A stretch of DNA of 64,000 nt from Ferrimicrobium sp. (GTDB lineage: Bacteria; Actinomycetota; Acidimicrobiia; Acidimicrobiales; Acidimicrobiaceae). The notes below the pieces were generated by a model. The model saw nothing but the letters and a program-made list of their open reading frames with translations, did not search any database and was not told where the DNA came from. The stretch covers positions 1 to 64,000 of the forward strand of contig NZ_DAHVNP010000037.1 in assembly GCF_027319265.1 (NCBI RefSeq). The letters are read 5' to 3'. Position 1 is the first letter of the stretch, and every line of letters begins with the position of its first letter. Made by a program: the position numbers and the translations under genes. Of the stretch, positions 1-9,538 are shown in pieces.

Positions 1-44
<44 letters not shown>

Positions 45-47
45 GAG

Positions 48-120
48 CTCCGGGGGAGAGACTCGAACTCTCAACCACACGGTTAACAGCCGCGTGCTCT
101 GCCGATTGAGCTACCCCGGA
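48..120 (-). tRNA. tRNA-Asn (GUU)
   Basis: A complete cloverleaf is readable on the minus strand. The acceptor stem TCCGGGG pairs with CCCCGGA and is followed by discriminator G. The D-arm is TAGCTCAATCGGCAGAGCA, the anticodon loop CTGTTAA gives GUU, and the T-arm contains GTTCGAGTC. No CCA is encoded. It lies about 60 bases downstream of the sigma factor stop, on the same strand. Confidence 0.95.
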
Positions 121-179
121 ATAGACTACACAATCTAGCAGATCAATCCATGTAACCGGCCATGGCACGTGCCAACATC

Positions 180-1343
180 CTAACCATCGCGGAGGACCTC
201 CTTGAGAGCTTGCGTCGACTCATTACGGCGCAGCCGAGAGATCGCGCGTGCCTCCACTTGACGGACCCTCTCTCTCGAGACGCCAAAGCGATCCGACGCT
301 TGCTCAATGGAGTGCGGCTCCTCTCCGTTGAGTCCGAAACGATACACGAGGATCGCTCGTTCTCGTTCCTCAAGCTGATCGAGAACAAGTTGCACAACTC
401 GCCCAAGATCCTGAGATGTCACGGTCTCCTCAATCGGCGGACTTGATCGATCCGGTACCGCATCACCCAGCACAGACTCCGAACCGCTATCAGTCGTGGG
501 ACTCGCCTCAAGCGATAATACCGATTGTGCGTACATCAGAATTTCCTCAACTCTGAAGAGTTCGAGACCACAAGCATCGGCGACCTCCTCAAGTCGCGGT
601 TCACGACCAAACTTCTGCTGCAGGTCGAGCCGAATCTGCTGAATCCGCTGAAAATCCTGTTGCAAGGATCGCGGCAAACTAATCTCATTGCGGAACTCTC
701 CTATCGCCTGCGAGATGGCTTGTCGTATCCACCAGGTGGCATAGGTCGAAAAACGAAATCCCTTACGACCGTCATAGAGCTCCACTGCTCGCATCAGCCC
801 GATATTGCCCTCTTGGATCAGGTCCTCGAGAGGCACGGCCCCTCCGTGCATACGTCGTGCGATGGAGGCGACAAGACGCAAGTTCGATGAGACAAACCGC
901 TCCTTAGCAGCAGCCAAGATCCGTTCTTCCTCGCGCGTGCGCTGATCACGACCTTGGAGCTCTTGCACAATGGCGCTTAACTGAACCTCCTCGTCTCGTG
1001 AGAGCAATGCTGCACCCGACAACGAGGCCAAGAAGTCGTCGGCCTCCTTGATCGTGAAACCCGGCCTAATAACCTGCAAAGACTCCCTCGCGGCGGATTG
1101 ACCATCGTGTCTCCCCTTCGCCGAGGTACGCCTGTTGCTAACCGACTTCGGTGTCGTCGACACCACAACCCCATCATCATCGGTGGTCCTGCTTGTAGGA
1201 GCTCGTGATAGAACGGCATCAGCATCCACGACGCTCATCGGAGGATCCAACTGTTGAGTACTCACCTCGTCAACTGCTGGGGCTGTCTCCACCGACTTGG
1301 GCCTGTCAGAAGGTGTCGCTGTTTTCTTATGACCGTCTGTCAC
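180..1343 (-). CDS. RNA polymerase sigma-70 family factor (RpoD/SigA-like)
   Basis: Sigma-70 family factor of 387 residues that directs RNA polymerase to promoters. The first ~95 residues are a Ser/Thr/Asp-rich tail of low complexity. Then come a diverged region 1.2 (DDFLASLSGAALLSRDEEV), region 2 with the core-binding and -10 recognition block (NLRLVASIARR, DLIQEGNIGLMRAVE, FSTYATWWIRQAI), region 3, and region 4 ending in the -35 HTH (FGVSRERVRQVEARAISRLR). Translation starts at a GTG that directly abuts the TAG stop of dnaG, a dnaG-sigma pairing typical of the housekeeping sigma factor. No long acidic region 1.1 is visible, so a group 2 (HrdB/SigB-like) identity cannot be excluded. Confidence 0.93.
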   Translation of the reverse strand: MTDGHKKTATPSDRPKSVETAPAVDEVSTQQLDPPMSVVDADAVLSRAPTSRTTDDDGVVVSTTPKSVSNRRTSAKGRHDGQSAARESLQVIRPGFTIKEADDFLASLSGAALLSRDEEVQLSAIVQELQGRDQRTREEERILAAAKERFVSSNLRLVASIARRMHGGAVPLEDLIQEGNIGLMRAVELYDGRKGFRFSTYATWWIRQAISQAIGEFRNEISLPRSLQQDFQRIQQIRLDLQQKFGREPRLEEVADACGLELFRVEEILMYAQSVLSLEASPTTDSGSESVLGDAVPDRSSPPIEETVTSQDLGRVVQLVLDQLEERERAILVYRFGLNGEEPHSIEQASDRFGVSRERVRQVEARAISRLRRNESTQALKEVLRDG

Positions 1344-3191
1344 CTAGTAATCCTCGAGAACTGGGTGCCTGTTCAGAGGGTTGGCTGGAAGATCTCGGTC
1401 CACTTCCCCACCGGCATGCGAACGCATGGAGACCAACCAATTGATTAACTCGCCACAGGGCTCCATCCTCGTTCGATCCCCCTGAAGCTCCTCGATCAAG
1501 AGTCGTACCCTCGGGACCTCCGCAATCAGCGCGGTTAACTCTCTTGCTGAGACCCGTAAAGAACGCGTCAATTTCGCAAGTTCGAGCTTGGACTCTCGTA
1601 GCACGAGCGTGGCTATCACATCAGCGCTGTTGTCACTCTCCGGCTGTTCGCTGGCCAGCCGAAAAAAGAGCTGCAGCATCGTCTCGGATGCTACCTCCCC
1701 TAGCCGCTGTTGCACCTCCCAGAGCGAAGTGGTACCATGAATTGCCTCCACGATCCGTCGGTGTGTGGGGTCACGGAAGAGCTCAGCGACGACAATTCCA
1801 TCCAGCCCTGCAGGGTCGTGGACCAAGAGCCGAAGCGCCTCAATCGCCGGTCGGTCCAGCGCTGCTGCTTCTCCAACCTGTTCGTCGACAACTCGAGAAC
1901 GTGGCCCCTTTGGCAGCTGCACCATCAGCTCGTTGACAGAGAAACCAGTTCGATCAGCGATCAGAGCCACGTACTCTCCACGAATCAGGTGATTGGGATG
2001 TCGCTCAATCATCGCGATCGCCTGCTTCGCCACACGTGAACGATCCTCGGTGGAGCCGAGATCCCCGCTTCCCAACAGACGCTCAAGTCGAAAACGGGTG
2101 ATCGGGACGGCACGACGAAGGGCCTCCTCCACCAGGCCCGGATCCTTCACCGCCGCATCGGCCGGATCGAGATTATCCGGCAATGTCACGACATCAAAGA
2201 CCACGCCACGACTCTCCTCCTCGCCCCAGAGACGCTCTGCAGCGTTCTGTCCAGCGGCATCTGCGTCAAAAAAGAGGGTGATGCGACGAGCGAATCGTCG
2301 CAAGACATCGAGATGTTCCTCCGAGAAGGCGGTGCCACAGGTCGCCACCACATTCGAAATACCGATCTGATCGAGCGCGATCACATCGGTATAGCCCTCG
2401 CACACAATAACAACACCCTTCTCCACGATTGACGAACGCGCCCGATCCAAGTTGTAGAGGGTGCGACGCTTACGATAGACGGGTGACTCCGATGAGTTCT
2501 TGTACTTCGCCGCCTTGCCGTCGAGTCGTTCCAACTCCTCAGGAAGAATCCGCCCGCCAAAGGCGACTACCCGGCCGGTCGCATCTCTGATGGGGAAAAC
2601 AATCCGCCCATGCATGTGATCGACGAGCGTGCCCTGTTGGTCGCGGTAACCGAAACCACCTTCCTCCCAATCACTCGGCTCGATGCCGAGACGCGCGAAG
2701 GGCAATTGTACCCGCATGGGGGAGAGCCCAATCCCAAAGGAACGAATGGATTCGGAGGAGATCCCGCGCTCATCGAGATACGCACGAGCTGACTCGCCAC
2801 GAAGCGGATCACCAAGCTGTGCCTGATACCACTGCGCGAGTCGCTCATACCCGTCATAGAGTCGGGTTTTGACGTTACGATCCGTCGGCGTACTCGTCGT
2901 CTGCTCGATCGTCACATGTGCACGATCTGCAAGGTACTCGAGCGCATCGACAAAATCGATCCCTTGGGTCTCCCGGACAAAGGTGATGGCATCACCTTTG
3001 GCATGGCAACCAAAACAGTAATAGACGCCGTCCTCGCCGTTGACCGAGAAGGAACCCGATCGTTCTTGGTGGAAGGGACACAACCCCACGTAGCGGCGAC
3101 CGACACGCTTGAGCGCCACCGAAGCACCGATGAGGGTAACGATATCGGTAGCATCCAGGACACGCCGAATATCAAGCTCAGAGTAGCCCAC
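1344..3191 (-). CDS. dnaG: DNA primase DnaG
   Basis: Primase that lays down RNA primers at the replication fork. The N-terminal CHC2 zinc-binding domain reads CPFHQERSGSFSV then YYCFGCHAKGD. The DnaG catalytic core and TOPRIM domain follow (VVIVCEGYTDVIAL, then a DADAAGQ motif), and a helicase-binding C-terminal region ends the protein. The preferred start is the GTG at 3191, preceded by GGAAGGAG at 8-base spacing; it gives 615 residues and a protein beginning VGYSELDIRRVLDATDIV. An in-frame ATG at 3242 would overlap ppdK and lacks such a site. The stop abuts the sigma factor start, so the two are translationally coupled. Confidence 0.95.
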   Translation of the reverse strand: MGYSELDIRRVLDATDIVTLIGASVALKRVGRRYVGLCPFHQERSGSFSVNGEDGVYYCFGCHAKGDAITFVRETQGIDFVDALEYLADRAHVTIEQTTSTPTDRNVKTRLYDGYERLAQWYQAQLGDPLRGESARAYLDERGISSESIRSFGIGLSPMRVQLPFARLGIEPSDWEEGGFGYRDQQGTLVDHMHGRIVFPIRDATGRVVAFGGRILPEELERLDGKAAKYKNSSESPVYRKRRTLYNLDRARSSIVEKGVVIVCEGYTDVIALDQIGISNVVATCGTAFSEEHLDVLRRFARRITLFFDADAAGQNAAERLWGEEESRGVVFDVVTLPDNLDPADAAVKDPGLVEEALRRAVPITRFRLERLLGSGDLGSTEDRSRVAKQAIAMIERHPNHLIRGEYVALIADRTGFSVNELMVQLPKGPRSRVVDEQVGEAAALDRPAIEALRLLVHDPAGLDGIVVAELFRDPTHRRIVEAIHGTTSLWEVQQRLGEVASETMLQLFFRLASEQPESDNSADVIATLVLRESKLELAKLTRSLRVSARELTALIAEVPRVRLLIEELQGDRTRMEPCGELINWLVSMRSHAGGEVDRDLPANPLNRHPVLEDY

Positions 3192-3222
3192 TCTGCGAGC
3201 TCCTTCCCTCACGTACTTCCTT

Positions 3223-5853
3223 CTATAGGCTAGCACCCTCACGGATCAGTGACTGAGCAACAGCAAGGCGCGCAATCGGCACCCGATACGGGGAACAACT
3301 CACATAGTCGAGCCCGATCTTGACAAAACTGGCAATTGAATCAGGATCACCACCGTGCTCGCCGCAGACACCTAGCTTGATATTAGGCCTCGTCGATCGT
3401 CCCCGCTTCGCTGCGATGTTGACAAGTTCAATCACCCCTTCAGCGTCGACCACCTTGAACGGGTTAGACGGAAGCAGTCCCTGGGCAAGATAGATCGGCA
3501 TCAACTTACCCTCCACGTCATCCCTAGAGAAACCATAGGTCAATTGGGTGAGATCATTGGTGCCAAAGGAGAAGAACTCGGCGATCTCAGCGATCTCCAT
3601 CGCCAAAAGCGCCGCTCGTGGCGTCTCGATCATCGTTCCAAAGAGCACATCAAGCCCGTCATCAGCACCGAGTTCTGCCAGCGCCACCTCCACCCACGCG
3701 TGGGCATAGGCTAGTTCTGCTTTAGAGATCGTCAAAGGGATCATCACCTCGACGTGTGGTTCACCACCTGCGCGCTTGAGGTCCATTGCCGCCTCGAGCA
3801 GTGCGCGCACCTGCATCGTGTACAGCCCTGGCTTGAGCACTCCCAGGCGCACACCGCGTACACCCAGCATAGGGTTGAACTCTCGCCATGTCTTGGCTGC
3901 CTCTAGAAGTTTTGCATCCTCCTCGGTCAACGTCTGATTGCTCTCCTTGATAAGGAGCGCATCGATATCTGGCAAGAACTCATGGAGTGGCGGATCAAGG
4001 AGTCGCACCGTGACCGGCAGACCATCCATAGCGCGCAAAATTTGGAGGAAGTCCTCCCGTTGGGCCACGCGAAGTTCTTCAAGCGCCCGCTCCTCATCGG
4101 CTGGAGTGTCTGCCAAGATCATTCGACGAACGATGGGCAATCGGTCCTCAGCAAGAAACATGTGTTCAGTACGACAAAGACCAATACCCTTGGCACCAAA
4201 GCGGCGAGCTACCTCAGCATCGGGACCAGAATCCGCATTCGCCCGTACGCTCATATGGCCAGCAGAGAGCTGGTCAGCCCACTCGAGGAGGAGCTCGAGC
4301 TCCTGCGGTGGCTCAGCTGCCTCAAGTGGCAGTCGTCCAAGCGTTACCGTCCCCGTTGAACCATCGATAGAGATCTCATCTCCTTCGTGCAGCTCAACAT
4401 CTTCAATCTTTGCAAAGCCATTCTCGAAGATCAGCTGATCGGCACCAACGACAGCAGGTTTTCCCCAACCTCGAGCAACCACGGCGGCGTGTGAAACCAA
4501 ACCTCCACGGCTCGTCAGGATGCCATTAGCGGCCAACATGCCGTGGACGTCATCAGGCGAGGTCTCCTTACGTACCAAGATGACCTCCTCGCCCCGTTCG
4601 TGTGCGCGAACTGCATCGTCAGAGGTAAAATACACCTTCCCTACTGCCGCTCCGGGTGAGGCTCCAAGACCAGTCGTGAGGACCTCGAACTTCGTGGTCG
4701 CAAACTGTGGGTGTAACATCTGGTCAAGATGATCAGGAGAGATGCGCAAGAGCGCCTCCTCCCGGGTCAACTTGATCCCGGCATCGCTCGTCATGGCCAC
4801 CGCCATACGCAAAGCCGCGATGCCGGTTCGCTTACCAACTCGTGTCTGTAGCATCCAAAGCTTGCCCTGTTCGACGGTGAACTCCACGTCACACATATCT
4901 CGATAGTGCAACTCAAGACGTTCGAAGATATCCATGAGTTCGTGGAACACCTCGGGGAAATGGGTCTCCAGCTCTGCAAGCGGTTCGGTTATGCGGACAC
5001 CGGCGACAACGTCCTCTCCCTGAGCATTCACCAAAAAGTCGCCATAGACGCCCTGTTCTCCAGTAGCGGGGTCGCGGGTGAAGCCGACACCAGTACCGGA
5101 GTTATCATCTCGATTACCAAAGACCATTGCTTGGACATTGACGGCCGTACCAAGACGATGGTCGATACCCTCCCGTTCGCGATAGGCGATCGCCCGCGGT
5201 CCATTCCACGAACCAAAAACCGCCTCAATGGCGCCTCGAATCTGCACCTTTGGATCCTGAGGGAATGGACTTCCAGTCTCCTGAGCAACAATCTCCTTAT
5301 AGGCGCCGACCAGGTACCGGAGCAGTTCCGCTGGAATCTCACCATCGGAGTCGACCCCCGATAGCTCCTTGGCAGCATCGAGCAACCGGTCGAACTCGTC
5401 CGATTCAATACCTTGCACAATTCGGGCATACATCGCGATAAAACGGCGATAGGAGTCGTAGGCAAACCGAGGATCGTTGGTCAGTGCTGCCAAACCCTCC
5501 ACGGAGACATCGTTGAGCCCAAGGTTGAGCACCGTATCCATCATCCCCGGCATGGAGAACTGCGCTCCCGATCGCACCGACACCAGAAGTGGATCGCCTG
5601 GATCGCCTAGACGCTTGCCCATCAGTTCCTCGAGTCCGGCCAGTGCGCGATCAACTTCGACCGTCAGCCCGTCTGGCCAACCCTCGTCGATATACGCACG
5701 ACATGCGTCAGTCGAGATGGTAAAGCCGTGGGGCACCGGAAGTTTCAGCACCGAGGTCATCTCCGCTAAATTGGCACCCTTTCCTCCAAGCAAGTGCTTG
5801 AGATTCATCGGGGCTACCTCATGGGGATAATCGAATGAGAACACAAACTGCAC
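3223..5853 (-). CDS. ppdK: Pyruvate, phosphate dikinase
   Basis: Interconverts pyruvate, ATP and phosphate with PEP, AMP and PPi in central carbon metabolism. The 876-residue length is normal for the family. The N-terminal ATP-grasp-like domain begins with a glycine-rich GGKGANLAEM. The central phosphohistidine domain has the SRGGLVSHAAVVARGWGKPA motif with its catalytic His. The C-terminal TIM barrel has the FGTNDLTQ stretch and the catalytic Cys in GVCGEHGGDP. Translation starts at GTG with AAGGAG six bases upstream. It lies between glyS and dnaG, 31 bases before the dnaG start, an unusual guest in this housekeeping cluster. Confidence 0.97.
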   Translation of the reverse strand: MQFVFSFDYPHEVAPMNLKHLLGGKGANLAEMTSVLKLPVPHGFTISTDACRAYIDEGWPDGLTVEVDRALAGLEELMGKRLGDPGDPLLVSVRSGAQFSMPGMMDTVLNLGLNDVSVEGLAALTNDPRFAYDSYRRFIAMYARIVQGIESDEFDRLLDAAKELSGVDSDGEIPAELLRYLVGAYKEIVAQETGSPFPQDPKVQIRGAIEAVFGSWNGPRAIAYREREGIDHRLGTAVNVQAMVFGNRDDNSGTGVGFTRDPATGEQGVYGDFLVNAQGEDVVAGVRITEPLAELETHFPEVFHELMDIFERLELHYRDMCDVEFTVEQGKLWMLQTRVGKRTGIAALRMAVAMTSDAGIKLTREEALLRISPDHLDQMLHPQFATTKFEVLTTGLGASPGAAVGKVYFTSDDAVRAHERGEEVILVRKETSPDDVHGMLAANGILTSRGGLVSHAAVVARGWGKPAVVGADQLIFENGFAKIEDVELHEGDEISIDGSTGTVTLGRLPLEAAEPPQELELLLEWADQLSAGHMSVRANADSGPDAEVARRFGAKGIGLCRTEHMFLAEDRLPIVRRMILADTPADEERALEELRVAQREDFLQILRAMDGLPVTVRLLDPPLHEFLPDIDALLIKESNQTLTEEDAKLLEAAKTWREFNPMLGVRGVRLGVLKPGLYTMQVRALLEAAMDLKRAGGEPHVEVMIPLTISKAELAYAHAWVEVALAELGADDGLDVLFGTMIETPRAALLAMEIAEIAEFFSFGTNDLTQLTYGFSRDDVEGKLMPIYLAQGLLPSNPFKVVDAEGVIELVNIAAKRGRSTRPNIKLGVCGEHGGDPDSIASFVKIGLDYVSCSPYRVPIARLAVAQSLIREGASL

Positions 5854-6013
5854 GGTCGTCTCCTTACCATCTGCCTGCCCTGGAAGCGCGACGAACGGGC
5901 TGTTCTCCCTCCGCCTGATCGCTCCAGTCTGTCCCTGCCCGCTTGTGGCGGTTTCTTACCTGTCAGCGACGTTGCCGAGGTATGCCAAGAGTATAGCCAG
6001 ATACCCCGACCAC

Positions 6014-7348
6014 CTAACCAAAGGGTGTGGCGACTGGGCGAGCCGTGGAGTCCAGTCGCTCCTGAAGATACCGCGTAACCTCAGTCATTGGAATACGCAC
6101 TTGCTCAGTCGTATCACGATCTCGTACCGTCACCGCCTTGTCATCGAGCGTATCGAAATCCACGGTGACACAGAATGGTGTACCGATCTCATCCTGTCGA
6201 CGATAGCGACGTCCAATCGACTGGGTCACATCAAAATCACAACTGAACGCACTGGCTAAGCTCGCAAAGACAGCATCTGCAGCCCCCTGGAGCTCGGGTT
6301 TTCGCGACAATGGCAACACCGCCACCGTATACGGAGCAAGAAAGGGCGACAAGCGCAAGACGGTACGTTCCTCGCCACCTACCTCGTCTCGGTCGAAGGC
6401 TGAGAGCAAGAAGGCCATCATCGCTCGCGTCACCCCTCCGGCGGGTTCGATGACGTTGGGAAGATAGCGCTCATTGGTTTGTGGGTCGAAGTAGGTCATA
6501 TCCGTGCCAGAATGCGTCGCATGGGCGTTGAGATCGTAGGTTCCACGATTCGCAATCCCCTCAAGTTCGCCAAAGCCCCACGGAAACCGATACTCAATGT
6601 CGACGGTGCCCTTCGAGTAGTGAGAAAGCTCATCGGGATCATGTGGCCGTAAGCGCAGCTCATCTGCTGGAATCCCAAGGGTGCGATACCATTCGTAACG
6701 CTCTGTGGTCCAATACTGGAAGTATCGGTCAGCGAGTTCCGGCGGGGTAAAAAACTCCATCTCCATCTGATCAAATTCGCGCGTTCGAAAGACAAAGTTG
6801 CCGGGAGTGATCTCATTGCGGAATGACTTACCGAGTTGCGCGATCCCAAAAGGTGGCTTGAGCCGAAGCGCTCGCTGCACCAACGGAAAATTGACAAACA
6901 TTCCTTGCGCGGTCTCGGGTCGTAGGTAAGCCACGGAAGCATCATCGGCGACAGGACCGACAAAGGTCCGAAACATCAGATTGAAGTCACGCGCCTCGGT
7001 GAGATCCGTGGATCCACAACTAGGGCATACGCCCTCGATCTGGTCCTCTCTCCACCGCGAACCGCATTTACGACAATCGACAAGTGGATCCGTGAAACCC
7101 GCTAAGTGCCCCGAAGCCTCCCAGATCTTTGGGCTCGATAGTATGGCCGCTTCGATCCCTACCACGTTCGGACGCTGTTGGACCATGAAGTTCCACCACG
7201 CTTCGCGGACGTTGCGCAGCATGAGCGCTCCAAGGGGTCCATAGTCATAGGTCGATCGGAATCCACCGTAGATCTCGGCTGACGGAAAGATAAACCCCCG
7301 TTGTTTTGCGAGGCTGACAATGGCTTCCATTCGATCAAGATCAGGCAT
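6014..7348 (-). CDS. glyS: Glycyl-tRNA synthetase, dimeric class II type
   Basis: Charges tRNA-Gly. The 444-residue chain matches the alpha2 (eukaryote/archaea-like) GlyRS used by actinobacteria, not the alpha2beta2 enzyme. Visible signatures are the N-terminal GFIFPSAEIYGGFRSTYDYG, a zinc-type pair of CxxC motifs (CRKCGSRW and CPSCGSTD), class II motif 2 around FRNEITPGNFVFRTREFDQ, motif 3 around GGVTRAMMAFLLSAF, and a C-terminal anticodon-binding domain. It lies 45 bases downstream of recO on the same strand and is followed by a 160-base gap before ppdK, so ppdK may have its own promoter. Confidence 0.96.
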   Translation of the reverse strand: MPDLDRMEAIVSLAKQRGFIFPSAEIYGGFRSTYDYGPLGALMLRNVREAWWNFMVQQRPNVVGIEAAILSSPKIWEASGHLAGFTDPLVDCRKCGSRWREDQIEGVCPSCGSTDLTEARDFNLMFRTFVGPVADDASVAYLRPETAQGMFVNFPLVQRALRLKPPFGIAQLGKSFRNEITPGNFVFRTREFDQMEMEFFTPPELADRYFQYWTTERYEWYRTLGIPADELRLRPHDPDELSHYSKGTVDIEYRFPWGFGELEGIANRGTYDLNAHATHSGTDMTYFDPQTNERYLPNVIEPAGGVTRAMMAFLLSAFDRDEVGGEERTVLRLSPFLAPYTVAVLPLSRKPELQGAADAVFASLASAFSCDFDVTQSIGRRYRRQDEIGTPFCVTVDFDTLDDKAVTVRDRDTTEQVRIPMTEVTRYLQERLDSTARPVATPFG

Positions 7349-7393
7349 ATCGGGATTGTAGTAGGAGGAGCCTCCCCAACTGGTTATCGAGGC

Positions 7394-8143
7394 TTAGGAA
7401 GGCTGATTTTGGGTGGCCTGGGGCTCGAGCAGGGAGGCTACCACACCGGTGGAACGCAGACCTCTACCCACCACCTCCTTGACCAATCGAATAGCAAACG
7501 CTTCAAACTCCCGCCCACCTCGAGCGTCCTTGTCAATGAGCACCTCGCTGACGCGATGGGCGAGAATCAATGCCGCCTTCGCGAAGATCTCAGTTCCAAC
7601 AGGTTCCCCACCACAGCCAGAACATCTGGGGGCAGAACTCGCGAAGTCAAAACCCGCGAAAGAACCAGGGGCACCACAGAGTCCGCACACGGTGAGGTTC
7701 GGGGCATAACCCTCGATATCGAGTAGTCGTACCAGCAGCGCACCCAGTAAGAATGGGCCAGGTTCGTCACCCATGAGGCGCAGGCCACGGTTCATCAGCT
7801 CGTAGACAACCGGATCAGGATGCCGATCAAGGGTGAGACTGTCGATCGCCTCAAGCCACTCCAACGCCGAGCCAAATCGGCCCGGATCAACCCTGACGCG
7901 AGCGAGATGCGCCTGCACGAGTGACGCCTGTTGGATGACGTCCAACTCTCGTCCGCGATAGAGAAGTAGATCGAGCTCGCTGGTCGGCTGGATTAATCCT
8001 GAGATACGACTCTTAGCACCCCGCACACCCTTAGCGACCGCCCGAACCTTACCGTGTTCGCGGGTAAAAAGAGTCACAATTCGATCTGACTCTCCGAGTG
8101 GCCAGGTGCGGATCACCACGGCTCGATCTGCGTAGGACTTCAT
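7394..8143 (-). CDS. recO: DNA repair protein RecO
   Basis: RecFOR-pathway mediator that helps load RecA on single-stranded DNA. The 249-residue protein starts with the OB-fold sequence MKSYADRAVVIRTWPLGESD and has the typical KGVRGAKSRISGLIQP stretch. A C-terminal zinc module is formed by VCGLCG and RCSGCG about 25 residues apart. Its ATG overlaps the stop of the upstream small membrane gene (ATGA-type overlap), so translation is coupled. Genomic placement next to uppS, era and glyS is the usual actinobacterial arrangement. Confidence 0.95.
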   Translation of the reverse strand: MKSYADRAVVIRTWPLGESDRIVTLFTREHGKVRAVAKGVRGAKSRISGLIQPTSELDLLLYRGRELDVIQQASLVQAHLARVRVDPGRFGSALEWLEAIDSLTLDRHPDPVVYELMNRGLRLMGDEPGPFLLGALLVRLLDIEGYAPNLTVCGLCGAPGSFAGFDFASSAPRCSGCGGEPVGTEIFAKAALILAHRVSEVLIDKDARGGREFEAFAIRLVKEVVGRGLRSTGVVASLLEPQATQNQPS

Positions 8144-8322
8144 CGATTACGAAAGCGCTGTCGCCGCCCGCCAAGCACCAACAGACCGATCAGCACCACG
8201 ACGAGAATCATCAAACTCCCAAGTTGTGCCGCGCCACCTCGAATGGCGGCGACCGCCAGAAACAGCAACCCAAGACCGATCAACCATGCCAGAATCCGAG
8301 CGATCACATACAATATCTTCAT
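8140..8322 (-). CDS. Small two-helix membrane protein, unknown function
   Basis: A 60-residue protein almost entirely hydrophobic: one membrane helix at about residues 4-25 (ILYVIARILAWLIGLGLLFL), a short GGAAQ turn, a second helix at about 33-50 (GSLMILVVVLIGLLVLGG), and a basic RRQRFRNR tail. Four-base overlaps with uppS upstream and recO downstream argue that it is translated. I do not recognise a family. It may be a small membrane partner of the isoprenoid enzyme UppS, but that is inference from position only. Confidence 0.75.
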   Translation of the reverse strand: MKILYVIARILAWLIGLGLLFLAVAAIRGGAAQLGSLMILVVVLIGLLVLGGRRQRFRNR

Positions 8323-9047
8323 CGACGACGTGGCTCCTTCACTCCCCCGTAACGGCGTGAACGCCCTTGGTAGAGACGCACCGCCTCAAACAGGTGTTCT
8401 CGACGAAAGTCAGGCCAATACTCGTCTACAAAGACAAGCTCTGAATAGGCCAACTGCCAGAGCAAAAAGTTAGAGATACGATACTCGCCCGAGGTACGGA
8501 CCACAAGGTCCGGATCCGGCATCTCGGGCTGGTAAAGATAGCTAGCGATGAGTGCATCGTTAACCTGGCTGGGACGATAACCCGCAGCTACAATCGACTG
8601 CACCGCATCGACGATCTCCGCCCGCCCACCATAGTTGAAGGCCATCGTCAGGGTAAGAGTCGAGTTCGCTTGGGTGAGTTCCTCCGCCCGATCCATTTCG
8701 CGCAGAACCGAGCGCGGCACCCTCCAGTTCCGTCTTCCAATGAAGCGAATCCGCACACCGAGGTCGTTCAACTCGTCCCGCCGTCGACGAAGCAGGCCTC
8801 GGTTAAAATTCATTAAAAAACGTACTTCGTCACTAGGCCGTCGCCAGTTCTCTGTTGAAAACGCATAGACGGTGAGCCAAGAGATCCCTAGATCAAGCGC
8901 GCCATATACAGTGTCAAGCAGAGCCTCTTCCCCCGCCGCGTGCCCCTCAGTGCGTGGGAGACCAAACTGCTCAGCCCAACGACCGTTCCCGTCCATCACA
9001 CACCCCACATGGACAGGAATCTTGGTCGGATCGATACCCTCGATCAT
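8319..9047 (-). CDS. uppS: Isoprenyl (undecaprenyl) diphosphate synthase, cis type
   Basis: Cis-prenyltransferase that makes the C50/C55 lipid carrier for cell wall synthesis. Family motifs are clear: VGCVMDGNGRWA with the catalytic Asp, GHAAGEEAL, the AFSTENWRRP loop, FIGRR, the MAFNYGGRAEI block, and the C-terminal DPDLVVRTSGEYRISNFLLW...FVDEYWPDF. I place the start at the ATG at 9047 (MIEGIDPTKIP), because it overlaps the upstream TGA in an ATGA junction. An in-frame ATG at 9110 would overlap the upstream gene by over 60 bases. Confidence 0.95.
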   Translation of the reverse strand: MIEGIDPTKIPVHVGCVMDGNGRWAEQFGLPRTEGHAAGEEALLDTVYGALDLGISWLTVYAFSTENWRRPSDEVRFLMNFNRGLLRRRRDELNDLGVRIRFIGRRNWRVPRSVLREMDRAEELTQANSTLTLTMAFNYGGRAEIVDAVQSIVAAGYRPSQVNDALIASYLYQPEMPDPDLVVRTSGEYRISNFLLWQLAYSELVFVDEYWPDFRREHLFEAVRLYQGRSRRYGGVKEPRRR

Positions 9048-9538
9048 GGGTTTCGCCGGAGCCGTGATCGTAGATGCTGCTGCATCGGTTGGCCGACCGC
9101 CTCCATCCAAAACTCCACGTCCAGCACATCCCCCTCAAGAAGAAAGATCCGTCTCGTGGCCGCAACTGGTTTCGAGGTCGGGGTATGTCCTACCTGAGTA
9201 GAATCCAAGGCGAGGCGATAGCCACCAGCGCGGTCCTCGATCCACCCGGTTAGCACCTCACTGATACCGGTCGGTTGTGCAACCACAAGCTCTGCTTGGC
9301 GTTCCCCCACGAACCGTAGGTAACCGACTTCCGTATGTAATGGTGAGCCATCACTGGCCTTGGTCATCTGTCGATAGGTTAAAAAGGGACGGCCAAGATC
9401 AGCCACTTCGACCGTCTCATGGTAGTCAAAATCAGCGATGGTCGGGTACCAACCCGATCCCTCGCCGCTCCAACGACCTATCATTACACTGCGAAACTCC
9501 ATGGCCCTCCGAAACGTACTCCTCATCGAGCAACGCAC
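9044..9538 (-). CDS. Nitrobindin-like heme-binding beta-barrel protein
   Basis: Resembles the THAP4/nitrobindin family, ten-stranded lipocalin-like barrels that bind ferric heme and react with NO or peroxynitrite. Evidence is the N-terminal GRWSGEGSGWYPTI signature (family pattern GxWxGxG), the FDYHETVE strand, and the C-terminal MEAVGQPMQQHLRSRLRR, whose His is the expected proximal heme ligand. Start choice is uncertain: an in-frame GTG at 9538, an ATG at 9526, or an ATG at 9502 with GGAGG unusually close. The gene heads the long minus-strand operon and overlaps uppS by four bases. Confidence 0.8.
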   Translation of the reverse strand: MRCSMRSTFRRAMEFRSVMIGRWSGEGSGWYPTIADFDYHETVEVADLGRPFLTYRQMTKASDGSPLHTEVGYLRFVGERQAELVVAQPTGISEVLTGWIEDRAGGYRLALDSTQVGHTPTSKPVAATRRIFLLEGDVLDVEFWMEAVGQPMQQHLRSRLRRNP

